A stretch of 12,285 nt of DNA from contig MNZY01000042.1 of assembly GCA_001873845.1 (NCBI GenBank), positions 1-12,285 of the forward strand, read 5' to 3'. Made by a program: the position numbers and the translations under genes. This DNA is from Candidatus Altarchaeum sp. CG2_30_32_3053 (GTDB lineage: Archaea; Altiarchaeota; Altiarchaeia; Altiarchaeales; Altiarchaeaceae). Below the pieces are notes generated by a model. That model saw only the letters and a program-made list of their open reading frames with translations. It was not told the origin of the DNA and did no database searches. This document shows positions 6,019 through 12,285 of this stretch, piece by piece; within the stretch, counting starts at the first letter, position 1; each line of letters begins with the position of its first letter.

Positions 6019-6124
6019 CTTTAACTCTCATGATAACTTTTGCTTTTGTTTTGTCATTTTGTTTGTTTGAAAAGCCACTTAATCAACCAGTCACCCTTGC
6101 TCCTCACGGAACAAGCCAGCCAAT

Positions 6125-7075
6125 TTATTGATTGGTGATTGACTTGAACATTTCATGCAGATGAATGTTAAATTTCCCCAACTTTCCGCCGTAATTTCCC
6201 GCCATTATTCTTGTTATGCCATCAACGGTGCAAGCCGCTTCAATTCCGCATTTCATTGCCTTTTTCATTGAATCCAGATCCAACGCATCTACAACGATTT
6301 CCATGACACATTCTTCACCTTCTTTTAATAAGGAGTTTTTTGACTGTGCTTTTAATGTCGGACAAAATGCATCATTTGTTGATGCCTTTAATGCAGCATA
6401 TTTTGAACCCACTTTGCTTCCGCTCCTTACGATTCCACCCGGGAACGGCATAATTACATTTTCAACCTTTTTCATTTCTGCAATTGCTCTTTCGCATGCC
6501 TCCAATACACATTCAACATTCTTTCCGACAACCAGGAAATTTCCCCCGCCAAACGCCTTTTGAATGTGAAATACTTCCTCGCATAAAAATTCTCCTTCCA
6601 TTATAGGAATACGCCAGAACCTTCTTGCTTCTTTTCCATTGCATGTTGAAGGCAGCCGTTTGCTTATCTGAAATCCGTCCCCGAAAAATTTTAATTTCCC
6701 ACCAACGCTGACCGGAATTGTTTCTTGTGTCGGATTTATGGCATTGTAGCATGCAGCTGTAGGGGATGTGAGAACACATTGTCCTATTCTGTTGATTAAA
6801 AGCGACTCCATATTTACAGCGACATCCTTTTTTGGAGAGGTTATGCAGAACATAACTCTTGCTCCGGGTCGCCTGTCAGGACTTTCTTCATGTCTTAAAA
6901 TTTTATCAGTTCCGCCTTCGCAACCGCATGCGATTACTGATGTTGCAAATCCAGTTATAGTTGTTGCTGTTGTTAAAGCCCACTTTTCGTTTATTGCCGT
7001 AATTATAAATCTTGTTGCCCACATTCCAAAACCCTCTGCAAAGGTATCTGCTATTTCAACATTATTTATGTACAT
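6125..7075 (-). CDS. ftr: Formylmethanofuran--tetrahydromethanopterin formyltransferase
   Basis: Ftr (EC 2.3.1.101) moves the formyl group between formylmethanofuran and tetrahydromethanopterin, the second step of archaeal CO2 reduction to the methyl level, in the cytoplasm. At 316 residues it is slightly longer than the usual ~297. Family signatures run the whole length: INNVEIADTFAEGFGMWATR (3-22), GFATSVIACGCEGGTD (42-57), SPDRRPGARVM, NRIGQCVLTSPTAA, FFGDGFQ (130-136), WRIPIMEGEF, GGGNFLVVG, MPFPGGIVRSGSKVGSKY, STNDAFCPTLK and AGNYGGKLGKFNIHLHEMF. The start is fixed by alignment to the family's conserved beginning (MEINGVEIEDTFAE type). Tandem TATA-like boxes about 20-35 nt upstream imply a leaderless mRNA. 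No other C1-pathway gene is adjacent. Extra residues around 82-90 and 137-150 look like small lineage insertions. Confidence 0.95.
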   Translation of the reverse strand: MYINNVEIADTFAEGFGMWATRFIITAINEKWALTTATTITGFATSVIACGCEGGTDKILRHEESPDRRPGARVMFCITSPKKDVAVNMESLLINRIGQCVLTSPTAACYNAINPTQETIPVSVGGKLKFFGDGFQISKRLPSTCNGKEARRFWRIPIMEGEFLCEEVFHIQKAFGGGNFLVVGKNVECVLEACERAIAEMKKVENVIMPFPGGIVRSGSKVGSKYAALKASTNDAFCPTLKAQSKNSLLKEGEECVMEIVVDALDLDSMKKAMKCGIEAACTVDGITRIMAGNYGGKLGKFNIHLHEMFKSITNQ

Positions 7076-7090
7076 TTTAAAGTTGATGTA

Positions 7091-7110
7091 AAAATTTATA
7101 AAAATTTATA
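7091..7110 (-). promoter_or_regulatory. Tandem TATA-like boxes of ftr
   Basis: Two copies of AAAATTTATA (plus strand) at 7091-7100 and 7101-7110 read TATAAATTTT on the minus strand. The proximal one is about 16-25 nt upstream of the ftr ATG and the distal one 26-35 nt, so either could set a start at or near the ATG. Confidence 0.5.
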
Positions 7111-7116
7111 AAATTT

Positions 7117-7132
7117 AATGTAAAGTTACATT
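7117..7132. promoter_or_regulatory. Palindrome AATGTAA-AG-TTACATT, possible operator
   Basis: A perfect 7-bp inverted repeat with a 2-nt spacer lies directly upstream of the ftr TATA boxes. The position would suit a regulator that recruits or blocks the basal transcription factors. No regulator is known from this window. Confidence 0.35.
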
Positions 7133-7139
7133 TTAAAAT

Positions 7140-7379
7140 TTAATTGTTCCAAATTTTTCCTTTACAGGTAAATATAATTTCATTAATTTCTTTAACCTCA
7201 ACACATGATATAATTTTATTTTCTATGTCCTAATAGCATATTTTTATCTTGCCGTCTTTTTCTTCTAAATTATATTCGTAAATCTTACTTTCACTTTGTC
7301 TGTGTATTCCGGGCGATTCTGAAATACATTTGACAATTTCTAAAGTTGCCTTTTTTTCTGCTTTATCATTTTCAGACAT
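7140..7379 (-). CDS. Small unknown ORF with in-frame TAG
   Basis: The ATG at 7379 opens a 49-codon frame (begins MSENDKAEKKATLEIVKCIS, ends KIKICY) that stops at TAG, 7230-7232. The same frame then continues for 29 codons (begins DIENKIISCVEV) to TAA at 7140-7142, giving 79 residues if the amber is read. The composition is charged and soluble-looking with no membrane segment, and I recognise no family. Alternatives are a 49-residue protein, a pseudogene with a nonsense mutation, or decoding of UAG (for example as pyrrolysine). Against recoding, gyrA in this window ends with TAG. The stop is 64 nt upstream of ftr on the same strand, and the insertion sequence lies about 80 bp upstream of the start. 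Confidence 0.4.
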
Positions 7380-7517
7380 GTTTTGAAAATTTCTGGAATG
7401 AGTAAGGTAAAGTTTGAGTGTGATTGAGTTTTCGTTATTTATAACTGTTATGGGTTATGTAGCATATGAAAGTAGGCCACTTTTATTCTTGTGAATTATT
7501 AATTAAATTTTGTGGAT

Positions 7518-7641
7518 TATAGTGAATTTTTCAACTTTTAATTATTTATTTTGAACATTAATATTGTGATATGATATTATGATTTGAAGAATAAATATAT
7601 AGATAAAAACAATATTGTCAAAAGATGTCAAAATGACTATA
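7518..7641. repeat. MITE-like element, copy A
   Basis: A 124-bp element begins TATAGTGAATTTTTCAAC and ends with GATGTCAAAATGACTATA. Its 22-bp ends are imperfect inverted repeats (17 of 22). Most of it recurs in the compound copy at 10173-10436; by eye the differences are mostly transitions plus a 7-bp gap. It ends 10 bp before the transposase stop codon. No ORF is present. Confidence 0.7.
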
Positions 7642-7651
7642 AATAAAAATT

Positions 7652-8869
7652 TTAATATCTGATATTTTTGATTACAAAATTGATTTTTTTTACATTATTT
7701 AGTTTTCCGTCGTCGTTCTCTATGTTTATAGTCAAATTTTTTGATTTTAGATCTAAAACACAAAATACAAATAAATTTATTAAATCTTTTGGCAACTTGA
7801 TTTCTTGTTTTAATATGTCTATGAAACCGTAATCATTCTCTCCTGCTTTTTCTCCCTTTCGTCTTGCTATTCTTAAAAAATAGATTTTTGTTTCTTTAAA
7901 GTTTTTCACCTTTTTGTTTTCGAAATCTGTGTCTTTGCAATCGTTGATAAATTTAGGCTTTTCAATCTCTGGATTGTTGTTTATCAAATCTGTGTATTTT
8001 TCATAAGCTACATTGAAATCCTTAATTTTTATGTCTATCTCATCCTCATCCGTAAATTTTAATTTATTCCAGAATTTTCTTGTAAACACACCATTAAATC
8101 CTTCAACTTCGCCATTATTCCACGGGCTTCGTGGCGCAATATATAACGGTTTTATACCCAAGTTAAGTAAAAATAACGTTAATCTTCCAACGCATCTTTT
8201 ATGTACTGAATTTGTTCCGAAAGCAGAATCATTGTCAACCTTCAAGACGTTTGGAATTGTATTAGTTTGCCATACTTCTTTTAAGATTTTTATCACTTCG
8301 TCAGTGGTTTGTCCTTCAACCCGTTTTACAATCCCCTCTTTCTTAGGGCGGATGTATTTACAGGAAAGAAAGTTGATCTTATCACTTGATCCTTTCAAAT
8401 ATTTCGGACCGATAAAGTCCATGCTCATCATTATTTTACCCAATTTATTTAAAGTGCGTTGCGGATATTGCAGGTATTTACTTACTTCCTTCCTCTTTTT
8501 TTGCGGACTTTTTACCATTTTATATTCTCTTAGTGTGCGATCTACGAATCTTTTTGAAACATTTGTTGTGTGGGAATTGTTGTAATTTGCAGGAACCGCT
8601 TTTGCCCCTATGAAGAAACTTTCCTCTTTCTCCAACTCTATTCTTATATTTTTTATTTCTTCTTTTTGTTGTTCTGTATATTTTCGAGGTTTGCCTTTTT
8701 TCCAACCCCTATGGTCTTGTGTTACTTCCTTTTCATCGGTTTTTATCCATTTATTAATGCTGTCCCTACGTGCCACCAAATAGCGAGATATCTTTCTTAC
8801 ACTCCAACCTTTTTCTTTGTGTAACTCTCGTGCCTTTATTCTCTTTTTAATTAGCAACAGTTTTTCCAT
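7652..8869 (-). CDS. DDE (rve-type) transposase
   Basis: This 405-residue protein has an N-terminal helix-turn-helix (about 5-45, with GWSVRKISRYLVARRDSINKW), a second basic linker region, and an integrase-like catalytic core. Candidate catalytic residues are Asp151 (MSMDFIGP), Asp212 (VDNDSAFG) and Glu256 (APRSPWNNGEVEGFN), in the IS3/IS481-type contexts. The D-to-E gap is 43 residues rather than about 35, because of extra residues after the second Asp. The reading frame is intact, so it may be active. The C-terminal ~100 residues do not match anything I recognise. The family is most like IS481 or a related rve group; I cannot name the exact IS. Confidence 0.88.
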   Translation of the reverse strand: MEKLLLIKKRIKARELHKEKGWSVRKISRYLVARRDSINKWIKTDEKEVTQDHRGWKKGKPRKYTEQQKEEIKNIRIELEKEESFFIGAKAVPANYNNSHTTNVSKRFVDRTLREYKMVKSPQKKRKEVSKYLQYPQRTLNKLGKIMMSMDFIGPKYLKGSSDKINFLSCKYIRPKKEGIVKRVEGQTTDEVIKILKEVWQTNTIPNVLKVDNDSAFGTNSVHKRCVGRLTLFLLNLGIKPLYIAPRSPWNNGEVEGFNGVFTRKFWNKLKFTDEDEIDIKIKDFNVAYEKYTDLINNNPEIEKPKFINDCKDTDFENKKVKNFKETKIYFLRIARRKGEKAGENDYGFIDILKQEIKLPKDLINLFVFCVLDLKSKNLTINIENDDGKLNNVKKINFVIKNIRY

Positions 8870-8992
8870 TATAAACCATTAAAGTAATTAAAATTTAATT
8901 AAATTAATGGCCGACTTCTATTTGGCACTCAACCAAAAGTCCATCTTTTAATATCTTTACATTTTTAAATTTTTCAAACGCAAAAATCCATA

Positions 8993-10153
8993 TTATTTAT
9001 AAAATTTTTTTAACATTGGCGGCACTATTAATATTGTTACAATGCACATAACTATAACTGCTGTGTAAATATCCTGTGTAAAGACCCCTGCTGTTAATCC
9101 GATCATTCCGATAATCATGCCTACTTCTCCCCTTGGAATCATCCCTACACCAATAATTACCGAATCCTTATGGCTTTCTTTTAATAATCTTGCCGGAAGG
9201 TAGCATCCAATCATTTTGCTAATTACCGCAACAATAATTAGCGCAACTGAAAATAAAATTGCATTCTGTGTGACCTGATGAAAGTCAACAAGAATTCCAA
9301 GAGAAATAAAGAATATTGACGCAAATATTATGTAGATATATTCAGCACCTTCTTTTAAGTCCTTGCTGTTGTTTGGTTGTATTCCTGAAAGCGAAGATCC
9401 CGCGAGAAAAGCACCGACGATTGCCGAAAGTCCGATTAATTCAGCGGCAAAACTATATCCAAAAGCAACAGTCATCGCGAGTATGAACAAAAAATCAGGA
9501 AATTTTTTGGCCATTCTTCCTCCATCAACCCACATAAAAAATTTTCTAATATATTCTGCGGCAAACAAACCAATCACAATAAAGGCAATTGCTTTAAAGG
9601 CCATTATTGCTATTTCAAGCGTATCTGGTGCGCCATGAATCATCTGAACTGATATGGAAAGCAAAATAAGTCCTATAACATCATCTACAACAGCAGCGCC
9701 CATTATTGTCCTGGCTGTCTTTGTCTGTAATTTCCCTAATTCCAAAAGCACCATTGCAGTTATTGCAATACTTGTTGCTACTAATATAGTTCCGATTAAT
9801 ATTGAAGTTGGAGAATCATAATGGAAAACATACATTGCTAACAAATATCCTAAAATCCATGACACAGCAACACCTCCAATTGCAATTAATGTTGACTCTT
9901 TGGTATAGACCTCTTTAAGTTTAAATTCAAATCCGATAGCAAATAATAAAACGATTGCACCGAGATGGGCAAGTGCTTCAACAAATTCTGTATATTGGAC
10001 CCACCCGAAAACACTTGGTCCGACGATTATCCCAATTAATATTACTCCTATAACTGCTGACTGGTTTATTCTCATTGCAATAATGTATCCTAAAAGTGAG
10101 AAAAACAATATAATTGATATTTGTAAAGTCAGACTTAATCCCTGTTCTTCCAT
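8993..10153 (-). CDS. Na+/H+ antiporter, CPA2 (NapA/KefB-like) family
   Basis: This integral membrane protein of 386 residues has about 12 hydrophobic segments spread over its length. It probably exchanges Na+ for H+ to control cytoplasmic pH and sodium, coupled to the ion gradients of the membrane. The discontinuous-helix motif ATSIAITAMVLLELGKLQ (126-143) and the Asp157-Asp158 pair in AAVVDDVIGL are the ion-binding signature of electrogenic CPA2 exchangers. GLSAIVGAFLAG (241-252) and GMIPRGEVGMIIGMIGL (337-353) are further family motifs. There is no C-terminal TrkA-N or TrkA-C domain, unlike KefB, so it is the short archaeal form. The start is ATG. A possible TATA box (TATAAATT) formed at the edge of the upstream repeat lies about 20 nt away. 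K+/H+ exchange is a less likely alternative. Confidence 0.93.
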   Translation of the reverse strand: MEEQGLSLTLQISIILFFSLLGYIIAMRINQSAVIGVILIGIIVGPSVFGWVQYTEFVEALAHLGAIVLLFAIGFEFKLKEVYTKESTLIAIGGVAVSWILGYLLAMYVFHYDSPTSILIGTILVATSIAITAMVLLELGKLQTKTARTIMGAAVVDDVIGLILLSISVQMIHGAPDTLEIAIMAFKAIAFIVIGLFAAEYIRKFFMWVDGGRMAKKFPDFLFILAMTVAFGYSFAAELIGLSAIVGAFLAGSSLSGIQPNNSKDLKEGAEYIYIIFASIFFISLGILVDFHQVTQNAILFSVALIIVAVISKMIGCYLPARLLKESHKDSVIIGVGMIPRGEVGMIIGMIGLTAGVFTQDIYTAVIVMCIVTILIVPPMLKKFYK

Positions 10154-10172
10154 TGTTTATATGTTTTTAATT

Positions 10173-10436
10173 TATAGTGAATTTTTCAACTTTTGATTAT
10201 TTATTTTGAACATCAATATTATATATAGTGAAAATTTCAACTTTTGATTATTTATTTTGAACATCAATATTACATATTATGATTTGAAGAGTAGATATAT
10301 GGATAAAAACAATATTATCAAAAAATGTCAAAATGGCTATATTATGATTTGAAGAGTAAATATATGAAGAGTAAATATATGAAGAGTAAATATATGGATA
10401 AAAACAATATTATCAAAAGATGTCAAAATGGCCATA
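10173..10436. repeat. MITE-like element, compound copy B
   Basis: This fills the spacer between the antiporter and the ABC permease. It contains a 5' fragment (10173-10224), a full copy (10225-10341) starting TATAGTGAAAATTTC and ending TGTCAAAATGGCTATA, and a 3' fragment (about 10341-10436) ending TGTCAAAATGGCCATA. It is clearly related to copy A at 7518-7641. The structure suggests nested insertion or tandem slippage. Confidence 0.75.
10351..10395. repeat. Three tandem copies of a 15-bp unit
   Basis: GAAGAGTAAATATAT occurs three times consecutively at 10351, 10366 and 10381. The full copies elsewhere (7518-7641 and 10225-10341) have the corresponding unit once, so this is a local slippage expansion. 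Confidence 0.9.
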
Positions 10437-11258
10437 TATATTTTTTAATTTAATAATTTTTCCTGCAAGACTAAATAAAATAAAAACAGCTCCCAATACT
10501 ACAATTATCGTTGCCCCAGGCGGAAGATTGTAAATTATCGCAATAAGTAAGCCAAAGATAGAAATAACAATACCTGTAATTACAGAAAGCACAGACATTT
10601 TATAAAAATTTTCCGTCCAGTTTTTTGCAATCACAGGCGGGATTGTCAGCAATGCAATAATAAGTATAATCCCAACAACTCTGATAAGCACGACAACACT
10701 TAATGCGATCAGGCATAAAGTAAGCAGATATAAAAATTTTGTCGGAATCCCAACAATCTTTGAAAATTCTTCGTCAAATGATATTGCTAAAATTTCCCTT
10801 CTGAATATAAAAAATATACTCACAATAATTGCATCAAGTATAACCATTATTATTATGTCTGACATAGAAACAGTAATAACACTTCCGAACAAATATGTAA
10901 ATAAGTCAGCTGCATATCCGGGCGTCAGATAGATAAATATTATTCCGACTGCCATTCCAAAAGCAAGTGTAATTCCAATAGCAGTATCTTCATTAACATT
11001 GCCTTTTTTGCTTATGATCCCGATCGCGAGTGCTGCAATGATAGCAAATGGAATAGCTGCAATTACAGGATTTATCTTTAAAAAATATCCTATTCCGATC
11101 CCTCCGAATGCGGCGTGAGAAATTCCTTCGCTGATAAATACAAGTTTTCTGGCTACGACATAAGTTCCGACAATTCCACAGGCAATTCCTGCAAGTATTA
11201 TCGCAATTATGGCATTCCTCATGAACTCGTATTGAAAATATTGAAAAATTTCAAACAA
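10413..11258 (-). CDS. Zn/Mn-type ABC transporter permease (ABC-3 / ZnuB family)
   Basis: This membrane subunit of an ABC-3 family importer, probably for Zn2+ or Mn2+, has about eight or nine hydrophobic segments. The family start region is FQYEFMRNAIIAIILAGIACGIVGTYVVARKLVFISEGISHAAFGGIG; then come NEDTAIGITLAFGMAVGII, DIIIMVILDAIIV, and GIILIIALLTIPPVIAKNW. I prefer the TTG at 11258 (281 residues, 10-nt gap to the upstream ATPase stop), because conserved FQYEFM residues precede the first ATG at 11222. An upstream TTG at 11318 would overlap the ATPase gene and add an unconserved stretch. The last seven residues (YGHFDIF) and the stop TGA lie in the MITE-like repeat, so its C-terminus was probably replaced by that insertion. 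It is the second gene of an operon with the ATPase. Confidence 0.9.
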   Translation of the reverse strand: MFEIFQYFQYEFMRNAIIAIILAGIACGIVGTYVVARKLVFISEGISHAAFGGIGIGYFLKINPVIAAIPFAIIAALAIGIISKKGNVNEDTAIGITLAFGMAVGIIFIYLTPGYAADLFTYLFGSVITVSMSDIIIMVILDAIIVSIFFIFRREILAISFDEEFSKIVGIPTKFLYLLTLCLIALSVVVLIRVVGIILIIALLTIPPVIAKNWTENFYKMSVLSVITGIVISIFGLLIAIIYNLPPGATIIVVLGAVFILFSLAGKIIKLKNIYGHFDIF

Positions 11259-11268
11259 TTTTAAAATT

Positions 11269-12042
11269 TTAAAGGTATTTGTGTTCCTGGAGCGTTCTGT
11301 GCGGAACTCCGTGAGCAATTAAATCAATCGGACATTTATAGGCATCCTGAAGTTTCCCGAGAGCGCCTTCTTTTTCTCCGTGATAATAAAGTTTCCTGTT
11401 AACACACGCAACCGATTTTCCATATTGTAAGACCGCACTTACATCATGGGTTACAATCACAATTGCCATTTTTTCGTTAAGGACTTTTATTAATTTATAA
11501 AATGACTGCTGCATTTCAGGGTCAGCACTCGCAGTTGGTTCATCAAGTAAAAGCAATTTCGGATTCCTGACTAATGCTCTCGCTAAAAAGACCCTTTGCA
11601 TCTGCCCCCCGGATAATTTTCCAATCTGCCTGTCCTTAAAATTTTCCATACCTACAATTTCAAGTGCTTCAATTACTTTTTGCTTATCCTCTTCGGAATA
11701 TCGCTTAAATAATCCGTTGTATCTTCCGATCAACACAACATCAAATACATTTATGGGAAATTTTAAATCACTCTTAATGTGCTGTGGCAAATATCCGATA
11801 AATTTTCCCGCATAAGTGGACTGGCATGGATTCGTTCCAAAAACACTTACACATCCGTTATTTGGTCTGATTAAGCCCAAAATAATTTTAAGAATTGTCG
11901 TCTTTCCGCCCCCGTTTGATCCCATTATTGTCAGGTAGTCCTTTTCTTTCAGGGTAAAATTTATATCTTCAAGAATTATCTGATTATCCAAAGACAAGGA
12001 TACATTTTTTAACTCAACTATTTTGTCGCTTGTTTCACTCAT
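11269..12042 (-). CDS. Zn/Mn-type ABC transporter ATP-binding protein (ZnuC/MntB-like)
   Basis: The cytoplasmic ATPase of a metal-ion ABC importer, 257 residues. Walker A is GSNGGGKTT (41-49), the Q-loop is Gln87 in YLPQH, the signature is LSGGQMQR (143-150), Walker B is LLLLDEP (163-169), and the switch His199 is in VIVTHD. The C-terminal CPIDLIAHGVPHRTLQEH is characteristic of archaeal ZnuC/MntB homologues. All ATPase residues are intact; the Walker A has Ser-Asn-Gly-Gly in place of the usual Pro-Asn-Gly-Ala, a tolerated variation. It is the first gene of an operon with the permease. No solute-binding protein gene is visible upstream to the window edge. Substrate choice between zinc, manganese and iron cannot be decided from sequence. 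Confidence 0.94.
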   Translation of the reverse strand: MSETSDKIVELKNVSLSLDNQIILEDINFTLKEKDYLTIMGSNGGGKTTILKIILGLIRPNNGCVSVFGTNPCQSTYAGKFIGYLPQHIKSDLKFPINVFDVVLIGRYNGLFKRYSEEDKQKVIEALEIVGMENFKDRQIGKLSGGQMQRVFLARALVRNPKLLLLDEPTASADPEMQQSFYKLIKVLNEKMAIVIVTHDVSAVLQYGKSVACVNRKLYYHGEKEGALGKLQDAYKCPIDLIAHGVPHRTLQEHKYL

Positions 12043-12095
12043 TTTGCAGGATTATGTTTAACAACCTTATGATCACAGGACTTACGCATTCTAAA

Positions 12096-12117
12096 CTTTT
12101 TTAATATAATATAATTA
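12096..12117 (-). promoter_or_regulatory. TATA-like region of the metal ABC operon
   Basis: The minus strand reads AATTATATTATATTAAAAAAG here, 55-75 nt upstream of the ATPase ATG. That would give a leader of about 30 nt rather than a leaderless start. The region is AT-rich, so support is weak. Confidence 0.35.
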
Positions 12118-12120
12118 AAT

Positions 12121-12220
12121 AGTGTTCATCCATAAACCCGTAATTTTTGTCAAAAACATAATAATTTACCTTGAAAAAGTTAAAATTTTTTCAAAATTTT
12201 ATACTTTACGGATGGACACT
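12121..12220. repeat. 100-bp MITE-like element with 16-bp ends
   Basis: Ends AGTGTTCATCCATAAA (12121-12136) and TTTACGGATGGACACT (12205-12220) are inverted repeats with 14 of 16 matching. AAAT flanks both sides (12117-12120 and 12221-12224), a possible 4-bp target-site duplication, although the DNA is AT-rich. The interior has no ORF. The ends differ from those of the IS and the other repeats in this window, so it is a third family. The rest of 12043-12285 has no gene. Confidence 0.75.
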
Positions 12221-12285
12221 AAATAGATTAATTAAATAGATTATAAAATAATATATTAAAAAATTAGGAAAAATATTTTATGTAA

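Larger units (their letters stand above)
7470..8917 (-). mobile_element. Insertion sequence of about 1.45 kb with DDE transposase
   Basis: The transposase gene is flanked by short inverted ends: AAGTAGGCCA at 7470-7479 and TGGCCGACTT (reverse complement AAGTCGGCCA) at 8908-8917, 9 of 10 matching. The match extends weakly outward to about 21 bp (15 of 21; 7459-7479 and 8908-8928). Both ends also carry TTAATTAAATTTT just inside. I find no convincing target-site duplication, so the exact ends are uncertain. A separate MITE-like repeat (7518-7641) lies inside the left non-coding part. Confidence 0.55.

Noticed and set aside
6216..6563. 115-codon frame on the plus strand inside ftr
   Set aside because: It is antisense to conserved ftr coding sequence and has no recognisable product.
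6125..7075. Methenyltetrahydromethanopterin cyclohydrolase (mch)
   Set aside because: A first impression from the C1-pathway context, but the motifs FFGDGFQ, MPFPGG, STNDAFCPT and the start YINNVEIADTFAE are those of Ftr.
7140..7379. Programmed frameshift in the small ORF
   Set aside because: The second part is in the same frame as the first, so an amber codon, not a frameshift, separates them.
8013..8585. 190-codon frame on the plus strand
   Set aside because: It lies entirely antisense to the transposase, whose DDE motifs are clear; the frame is a shadow.
10413..11318. TTG start at 11318 for the ABC permease
   Set aside because: It would overlap the upstream ATPase gene by 50 nt and add a non-hydrophobic stretch absent from the family; TTG at 11258 or ATG at 11222 is more plausible.

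Overview
The window looks like a low-GC archaeal chromosome segment. The evidence is a formylmethanofuran:tetrahydromethanopterin formyltransferase (ftr), a tRNA-His with G-1:C73, and TATA-like boxes about 20-30 nt upstream of several start codons, as in leaderless archaeal transcripts. A gyrase-type GyrA and the tetrahydromethanopterin C1 enzyme together suggest a euryarchaeal methanogen, an Archaeoglobus-like lineage, or an uncultivated group such as Altiarchaeota. I cannot fix the lineage from this window alone.

Layout from left to right. Positions 1-423 are a dense array of short hairpins joined by a recurring CAATCTT-type linker. Next is gyrA on the minus strand (447-4391), interrupted at its catalytic tyrosine by a 434-residue intein with a LAGLIDADG-type insert. 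The gap 4392-4818 holds 17-bp tandem repeats, an inverted 60-bp copy of part of the left array, more hairpins and a likely terminator. A flavin-reductase-like gene follows (4819-5319, minus). The gap 5320-6124 holds a 73-bp inverted-repeat element, a long hairpin, tRNA-His on the plus strand (5642-5717), and a second copy of the hairpin array (5893-6018). Then come ftr (6125-7075, minus), a small ORF with an in-frame TAG (7140-7379, minus), and an insertion sequence of about 1.45 kb with a DDE transposase (7652-8869, minus). After these are a CPA2-type Na+/H+ antiporter (8993-10153, minus), a compound copy of a MITE-like repeat (10173-10436), and a metal-type ABC transporter pair: permease (10413-11258) and ATPase (11269-12042), both minus. 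A 100-bp MITE-like element with 16-bp inverted ends and a possible 4-bp target duplication lies at 12121-12220.

All protein genes are on the minus strand. Most are separated by repeat-rich spacers and seem to be independent transcription units. The clear exception is the ABC ATPase and permease, which are nearly contiguous and form an operon; its solute-binding protein is not in the window. Functionally the genes are unrelated housekeeping functions: DNA supercoiling, C1 metabolism, ion and metal transport, and histidine decoding.

The least explained content is the non-coding DNA. There is a family of modular hairpin arrays lying 3' of minus-strand genes, whose stems differ between copies while keeping complementarity. 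There are also at least three families of small inverted-repeat elements, one of which supplies the end of a coding sequence.
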